10,063 bases of DNA from Pluralibacter sp. UBA7423 (lineage in GTDB: Bacteria > Pseudomonadota > Gammaproteobacteria > Enterobacterales > Enterobacteriaceae). Below the pieces are notes generated by a model, which was given only the letters and a program-made list of their open reading frames with translations, did not search any database and was not told where the DNA came from. The position numbers and the translations under genes are program-made. Below, one piece after another: positions 6,702-10,063 of this stretch (within the stretch, counting starts at the first letter, position 1; every line of letters starts with the position of its first letter). Location: contig DKMD01000008.1 of the NCBI GenBank assembly GCA_002470465.1, positions 1 through 10,063 on the forward strand. The letters are read 5' to 3'.

Positions 6702-6734
6702 AAAAAGGCCTCGCACTGCGAGGCCTTTGTGTTT
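6702..6734. terminator. Bidirectional terminator between nlpE and proS
   Basis: AAAGGCCTCGC (6704-6714) and GCGAGGCCTTT (6718-6728) form an 11-bp stem with loop ACT. On the minus strand it is followed by five T (complement of 6702-6706), serving proS. On the plus strand it is followed by TTTGTGTTTTT, serving nlpE. It lies between the two convergent stop codons. Confidence 0.9.
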
Positions 6735-8453
6735 TTAGCCTTTGATGGCCTTCACCAGGTAGTTGAGGATCTCCCCGGTTTTAATCATCTGCTTCTCGCC
6801 GTTGCGACGGTATTTGTATTCGATGTCGTCGCTGTCGAGGTTACGATCGCCGATGACGATAGTGTGCGGAATGCCAATCAGCTCCATGTCAGCGAACATC
6901 ACGCCCGGACGCTCTTTACGGTCGTCCATCAGCACTTCGATGCCCTGCGCGCGCAGTTCAGCGTAGAGTTTCTCCGCCAGTTCCTGCACGCGGTAGGATT
7001 TGTGCATGTTCATCGGCAGGATAGCGACCTGGAACGGAGCGATGTTGTCCGGCCAGACGATACCGCGCTCATCGTGGTTCTGCTCAATGGCCGCTGCGAC
7101 CACACGCGTAACGCCGATACCGTAACAGCCCATAGTCAGCGTCTGGTTACGACCATCTTCACCCTGAACGGCAGCCTTCATCGCTTCGGAATATTTGGTG
7201 CCGAGCTGGAATATATGGCCAACTTCGATACCGCGTTTGATAAGCAACGTACCTTTGCCGTCCGGGCTTGGATCGCCCGCCACAACGTTACGAATGTCTG
7301 CTACTTCCGGCGTCGCTACATCGCGATCCCAGTTAATGCCGAAGTAGTGCTTGCCGTCCACGTTTGCGCCAGCGGCGAAATCGCTCATGGCGGCAACGGT
7401 ACGGTCAATTACCACCGGAACAGGCATATTGATTGGACCCAGAGAGCCCGGACCTGCGTTGGCGACGGCACGGATTTCTGCTTCGGTCGCGAAAGTCAGC
7501 GGACTGGCGACCTGCGGCAGTTTCTCCGCTTTAACTTCATTCAGCTCGTGATCGCCACGTACCAGTAGCGCGACCAGCGGATAGCTGCTGCCTTCAACGG
7601 CTTTCACCAGCAGCGTTTTCACGGTTTTTTCAACCGGCAGACCAAACTGCTCAACCAGCTCAGCGATGGTTTTGGCATTTGGCGTATCGACCAGCGTCAT
7701 TTCCTTCGTCGCGGCTGCGCGAGGTTCTTTCGGTGCCAGCGCTTCAGCGAACTCAATATTTGCCGCAAAGTCAGAGGCGTCAGAGAAGATAACGTCATCT
7801 TCACCGCTGGAAGCCAGAACCTGGAATTCATGAGACGCGCTGCCGCCAATCGAACCGGTATCTGCCTGAACGGCGCGGAAATCCAGACCCATACGGCTGA
7901 ATATTTTGCTGTAGGCTGCATACATCGCGTCGTAGGTTTCCTGCAGGGATTCCTGAGATGTATGGAACGAGTAGGCGTCTTTCATGACGAATTCACGGGA
8001 ACGCATTACGCCGAAGCGTGGGCGTACTTCGTCACGGAATTTTGTCTGGATCTGGAAGAGATTCAGCGGCAGCTGTTTGTAAGAGCTCAGCTCATTACGT
8101 ATCAGGTCGGTGATCACTTCTTCATGCGTTGGGCCGAGCACAAACGGACGATCGCCGCGATCGGCAATACGCAGCAGCTCAGGACCGTACTGTTCCCAGC
8201 GGCCGCTCTCTTCCCAGAGGTCAGCGGGCTGAACCACCGGCATCAATACCTCAATGGCACCGGCGTTGTTCATCTCTTCACGCACGATGTTTTCGACTTT
8301 TTTCAGGACGCGCACGCCGGTCGGCAGCCAGGTATATAACCCGGAAGCGAGCTTGCGAATCATCCCGGCGCGCAGCATCAGCTGGTGGCTGATAACCTCG
8401 GCGTCGGCAGGTGTCTCCTTCAGCGTGGAGAGCAGGTATTGACTAGTACGCAT
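6735..8453 (-). CDS. proS: Prolyl-tRNA synthetase ProS
   Basis: This 572-residue cytoplasmic class II aminoacyl-tRNA synthetase charges tRNA-Pro with proline. Its length equals the E. coli enzyme. Motif 1 is around residues 64-77 ([12 protein letters not shown]), the THEE proline-site motif at 109-112, and motif 2 around 138-155 with Arg140 and Glu142. Motif 3 has its Arg at 450 in GIGVTR. Between motifs 2 and 3 lies a long insertion (about 224-407), the bacterial-type INS domain that removes mischarged alanine, so this is the long bacterial form with cis editing. The C-terminal anticodon-binding domain begins around residue 470. The start is the ATG at 8453-8451; only a weak GGAA lies upstream. 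The 112-nt gap to trmO contains a candidate promoter and a leader hairpin. The antisense strand has long open frames that are composition artefacts. Confidence 0.98.
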   Translation of the reverse strand: MRTSQYLLSTLKETPADAEVISHQLMLRAGMIRKLASGLYTWLPTGVRVLKKVENIVREEMNNAGAIEVLMPVVQPADLWEESGRWEQYGPELLRIADRGDRPFVLGPTHEEVITDLIRNELSSYKQLPLNLFQIQTKFRDEVRPRFGVMRSREFVMKDAYSFHTSQESLQETYDAMYAAYSKIFSRMGLDFRAVQADTGSIGGSASHEFQVLASSGEDDVIFSDASDFAANIEFAEALAPKEPRAAATKEMTLVDTPNAKTIAELVEQFGLPVEKTVKTLLVKAVEGSSYPLVALLVRGDHELNEVKAEKLPQVASPLTFATEAEIRAVANAGPGSLGPINMPVPVVIDRTVAAMSDFAAGANVDGKHYFGINWDRDVATPEVADIRNVVAGDPSPDGKGTLLIKRGIEVGHIFQLGTKYSEAMKAAVQGEDGRNQTLTMGCYGIGVTRVVAAAIEQNHDERGIVWPDNIAPFQVAILPMNMHKSYRVQELAEKLYAELRAQGIEVLMDDRKERPGVMFADMELIGIPHTIVIGDRNLDSDDIEYKYRRNGEKQMIKTGEILNYLVKAIKG

Positions 8454-8483
8454 GTTATTACGGTTCCATTTGAACGATGGGCG

Positions 8484-8503
8484 CAGGCGGGGTTGCCCGC
8501 CTG
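8484..8503 (-). repeat. GC-rich hairpin in the predicted proS leader
   Basis: CAGGCGGG (8484-8491) and CCCGCCTG (8496-8503) form a perfect 8-bp stem with a 4-nt loop. On the minus strand the T run lies before, not after, the stem, and on the plus strand an A run follows, so it is not an intrinsic terminator in either direction. It would sit about 12 nt from the predicted 5' end of the proS mRNA. Confidence 0.55.
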
Positions 8504-8521
8504 ATACAAAAAAAGTGGTTT

Positions 8522-8548
8522 AGTTTATCAGCCTGGCAGAGTTGTCAA
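8522..8548 (-). promoter_or_regulatory. Candidate proS promoter
   Basis: On the minus strand a perfect -35 TTGACA (8548-8543) is followed after 15 bp by TAAACT (8527-8522), which matches four of six -10 bases. The spacing is short; at 17 bp the sequence is AACTAA. Predicted start near 8515, giving a leader of about 60 nt. Consensus inference only. Confidence 0.45.
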
Positions 8549-8565
8549 AAGAGAGGAGGCGAAAA

Positions 8566-9273
8566 TTAGCGAGCTTCTAAAGCAAAGACTTCGAACCCCG
8601 CATCGGTCACGCGCCAGCGGACGTTAAAATCGTGTAGCCAGACGGCGTAGGTTTTCCCGGTTTCCTCGCCTTTACGATAGGCCGGACGAGGATCCTGAGC
8701 CAGCACGTCGGCAATAAACGCACGCAGATGAGGGTAGCGCTTTTCCAGAACAGGAAACTGGCTTTCCAGTTCCGCTGTGAAGCTGATATTAACGCTAGCC
8801 ACAGGCGCCTGCTGGGCGTAGCTCGCCTGCGCGTCCGGCAACGCTTCGGCGAAAGGCAAATAAGGTTTGATATCAACAACTGGCGTGCCGTCGACCAGAT
8901 CGAGGCCGCCCAACTGCAGAATGACCTGATCTTTGTGGCAGCGCACGCCTTTCAGCTCAACAAGCGACATTCCAATAGGGTTCGGGCGAAACGTCGAACG
9001 GGTGGCAAACACGCCCATTCTGGCGTTACCCCCTAAGCGCGGTGGACGCACGGTAGGTCGCCAGCCACCTTCCATGGTTTGATGGAAAACAAACAGTACC
9101 CAAAGATGGCTGAAATCTTCCAGACCCCGAACGGCGTCAGTCTGATTGTAGGGTGGAAGGAGGTGAAGCTCGCCGCTGCCGTATTGTACCAGGCCAGGCT
9201 GGCGGGGTACGGCAAACTTCTCTTTATAGGGTGAGCGGATAACGCCTATCTGCTCGAAGGAAAATCCACTCAT
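8566..9273 (-). CDS. trmO: tRNA (adenine(37)-N6)-methyltransferase TrmO (YaeB/TsaA)
   Basis: This 235-residue cytoplasmic enzyme adds a methyl group from S-adenosylmethionine to N6 of t6A at position 37 of tRNA-Thr (GGU), producing m6t6A, which improves decoding of ACC codons. TrmO is a beta-barrel methyltransferase of its own class. The family signatures visible are VRGLEDFSHLWVLFVFH (around residues 48-64), TRSTFRPNPIG (91-101), DLVDGTPVVDIKPY in the middle, and the C-terminal domain with QDPRPAYRKGEETGK. Length equals E. coli YaeB. The ATG overlaps the rcsF stop by 4 nt (ATGA) with no visible Shine-Dalgarno, implying translation coupled to rcsF. No clear terminator follows; the proS promoter candidate lies just downstream. 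Confidence 0.96.
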   Translation of the reverse strand: MSGFSFEQIGVIRSPYKEKFAVPRQPGLVQYGSGELHLLPPYNQTDAVRGLEDFSHLWVLFVFHQTMEGGWRPTVRPPRLGGNARMGVFATRSTFRPNPIGMSLVELKGVRCHKDQVILQLGGLDLVDGTPVVDIKPYLPFAEALPDAQASYAQQAPVASVNISFTAELESQFPVLEKRYPHLRAFIADVLAQDPRPAYRKGEETGKTYAVWLHDFNVRWRVTDAGFEVFALEAR

Positions 9274-9674
9274 TGCGCCGAAACGTTGAGGGCGGTGCCA
9301 AGGCAGACGGCCTGGCGGTAGCAGCCAGGCGTACCGCTGGTGACTTCACAGCTGTGCAGAAGAACGGCGTTGGCCCTCATTTTTGCTGCGTTGATTTGCA
9401 GGCGTTTGCGGGCTGTCGGGATATTCGGTGGGGAGTCCTGATTAGAGGCCTGGCAGGATTCGCCGCTGACTTCACCGAGATCGCGGAACGGTTTCCCGAC
9501 CAGCTCTTCGGCACTGTTATAGATTCTTACTGGCGCAGGGCGCGTAGCTTTTGGTTTCGCTGGCTCTGTTTTGGCAGGCGCGGCGGTGCTTTGTACTGGT
9601 TCGACAGGAGATCTGCTCAGCATTGAACAGCCGCTCAGGATGAGCGTTAAGAAACAGATCGGTAAAGCACGCAT
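9270..9674 (-). CDS. rcsF: Outer-membrane lipoprotein RcsF, sensor of the Rcs stress system
   Basis: This 134-residue lipoprotein has signal sequence MRALPICFLTLILSGC with lipobox LSGC and lipidated Cys16; Ser at +2 fits outer-membrane sorting. RcsF reports lipopolysaccharide and peptidoglycan damage: it is threaded through BamA/porin complexes and, when exposed to the periplasm, relieves IgaA inhibition of the RcsC-RcsD-RcsB phosphorelay. After the signal comes a Pro/Ala/Lys-rich disordered linker (about 22-48), then the folded domain. Its four cysteines (Cys74, Cys109, Cys118, Cys124) match the two non-consecutive disulfides known in E. coli (74-118, 109-124). The ATG has GAGGG 6 nt upstream (minus strand). 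It lies about 106 nt after metQ and overlaps trmO by 4 nt. Confidence 0.97.
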   Translation of the reverse strand: MRALPICFLTLILSGCSMLSRSPVEPVQSTAAPAKTEPAKPKATRPAPVRIYNSAEELVGKPFRDLGEVSGESCQASNQDSPPNIPTARKRLQINAAKMRANAVLLHSCEVTSGTPGCYRQAVCLGTALNVSAQ

Positions 9675-9706
9675 AGGATTCCCTCAATAAATAAAAGCCG
9701 ACCGTT

Positions 9707-9735
9707 TTGAATCAGGCGGCGGCCAAAAATGACAA
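9707..9735 (-). promoter_or_regulatory. Weak candidate promoter for rcsF-trmO
   Basis: On the minus strand TTGTCA (9735-9730) matches five of six -35 bases, but the segment 17-18 bp downstream (ATTCAA or TTCAAA) is a poor -10. It abuts the metQ hairpin. A promoter somewhere in 9675-9780 is expected if the metQ terminator works; this is the best candidate I see. Confidence 0.22.
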
Positions 9736-9754
9736 GACGGGCATAAAGCCCGTC
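9724..9754 (-). terminator. Probable terminator after metQ
   Basis: GACGGGC (9736-9742) and GCCCGTC (9748-9754) form a 7-bp GC-rich stem with a 5-nt loop. On the minus strand it is followed by TTGTCATTTTTGG, an interrupted T tract, so termination may be partial and some transcripts may continue into rcsF. Confidence 0.65.
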
Positions 9755-9780
9755 CTGAATAATATTACTTTGTGAAAAGA

Positions 9781-10063
9781 TTACCAGCCTTTAACGGCAC
9801 CACCGTTGAAGATCTTGTTCGCAGCTTCGTACACTTCATCAGAGTGATACGCTTCAACGAATTTCTTCACGTTTTCCGCATCTTTGTTGTCTTCGCGGCT
9901 CACGATCAGGTTCACGTATGGGGAGTCTTTGTCTTCAACAAAGATGCCGTCTTTTGCTGGCGTCAGGCCAATCTGGCTGGCGTAAGTTGTATTGATAACG
10001 GCCAGAGCAATCTGAGCGTCGTCAAGAGAACGCGGCAGCTGAGGCGCTTCCAGCTCAACAATT
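9781..10063 (-). CDS. metQ: D/L-methionine ABC transporter substrate-binding lipoprotein MetQ, C-terminal part (5' end outside window)
   Basis: Reading the minus strand from the right edge gives 93 codons and a TAA at 9783-9781. The peptide contains LEAPQLPRSLDDAQIALAV, NTTYASQIGL, the stretch KDGIFVEDKDSPYVNLIV and the C-terminal FNGGAVKGW, which closely match E. coli MetQ as I recall it. MetQ is the NlpA-family binding lipoprotein that delivers methionine to the MetN-MetI ABC importer at the inner membrane. In E. coli metNIQ is an operon repressed by MetJ with S-adenosylmethionine; the operator would be upstream of metN, outside this window. About two thirds of the protein, including signal peptide and lipobox, is missing here. 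The gene ends upstream of a probable partial terminator and then rcsF, the order found in E. coli. Confidence 0.96.
   Translation of the reverse strand, partial: IVELEAPQLPRSLDDAQIALAVINTTYASQIGLTPAKDGIFVEDKDSPYVNLIVSREDNKDAENVKKFVEAYHSDEVYEAANKIFNGGAVKGW

Noticed and set aside
6699..7568. Long plus-strand open frame (289 codons) opposite proS
   Set aside because: It lies entirely antisense to well-identified proS codons, has no recognisable domain or ribosome site, and begins inside the shared terminator. Open antisense frames are common in GC-rich enterobacterial genes.
7830..8339. Plus-strand open frame (169 codons) opposite the proS N-terminal part
   Set aside because: Shadow of proS; no ribosome site and no family signature.
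8484..8520. Hairpin plus T/A run downstream of trmO as a trmO terminator
   Set aside because: On the minus strand the T run precedes the stem rather than following it, so the order is wrong for an intrinsic terminator.

Overview
The window is a stretch of conserved core chromosome from a gamma-proteobacterium of the family Enterobacteriaceae. Every complete protein closely matches, as I remember it, its Escherichia coli K-12 counterpart in length and motifs. The gene order accA-ldcC-gloA2-tilS-(rof-yaeP)-yaeQ-arfB-nlpE-(proS)-(trmO-rcsF)-(metQ) is the one known from E. coli, with parentheses marking the minus strand. The protein differences, and the absence of a yaeF-like gene between nlpE and proS, point to a relative such as Enterobacter, Klebsiella, Citrobacter or Salmonella rather than E. 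coli itself. I cannot assign a genus from sequence alone.

Plus strand, left part: the last third of accA (fatty acid synthesis) ends at a strong intrinsic terminator. ldcC (constitutive lysine decarboxylase), gloA2 (small VOC/glyoxalase-fold protein) and tilS (tRNA-Ile lysidine synthase) follow in one direction, with tilS only 3 nt behind gloA2. Convergent to tilS on the minus strand is the overlapping pair yaeP-rof, where rof encodes the Rho inhibitor. They end at a hairpin that also contains the tilS stop codon.

Middle: a 195-nt divergent region (4795-4989) holds a good extended -10 promoter for yaeP-rof, a small palindrome at its predicted transcription start, and a candidate yaeQ promoter flanked by inverted GCGGCC/GGCCGC arms. 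yaeQ and arfB (ribosome rescue) overlap by 4 nt. nlpE (outer-membrane lipoprotein, Cpx sensor) follows.

Right part, minus strand: proS (prolyl-tRNA synthetase) shares a bidirectional terminator with nlpE and has its own candidate promoter and a leader hairpin. Upstream of it, rcsF (outer-membrane lipoprotein, Rcs sensor) overlaps trmO (tRNA m6t6A37 methyltransferase) by 4 nt. The 3' end of metQ (methionine-binding lipoprotein) lies at the right edge, followed by a probable terminator.

By theme, the region mixes translation functions (tilS, arfB, proS, trmO), transcription termination control (rof), envelope stress sensing (nlpE, rcsF) and amino acid metabolism or transport (ldcC, metQ). I see no mobile element, CRISPR array, tRNA, rRNA, prophage or defence island. 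The points of real interest are small: uncharacterised YaeP coupled to Rof, YaeQ coupled to ArfB, and the regulatory architecture between yaeP and yaeQ. I found no convincing new biological system.
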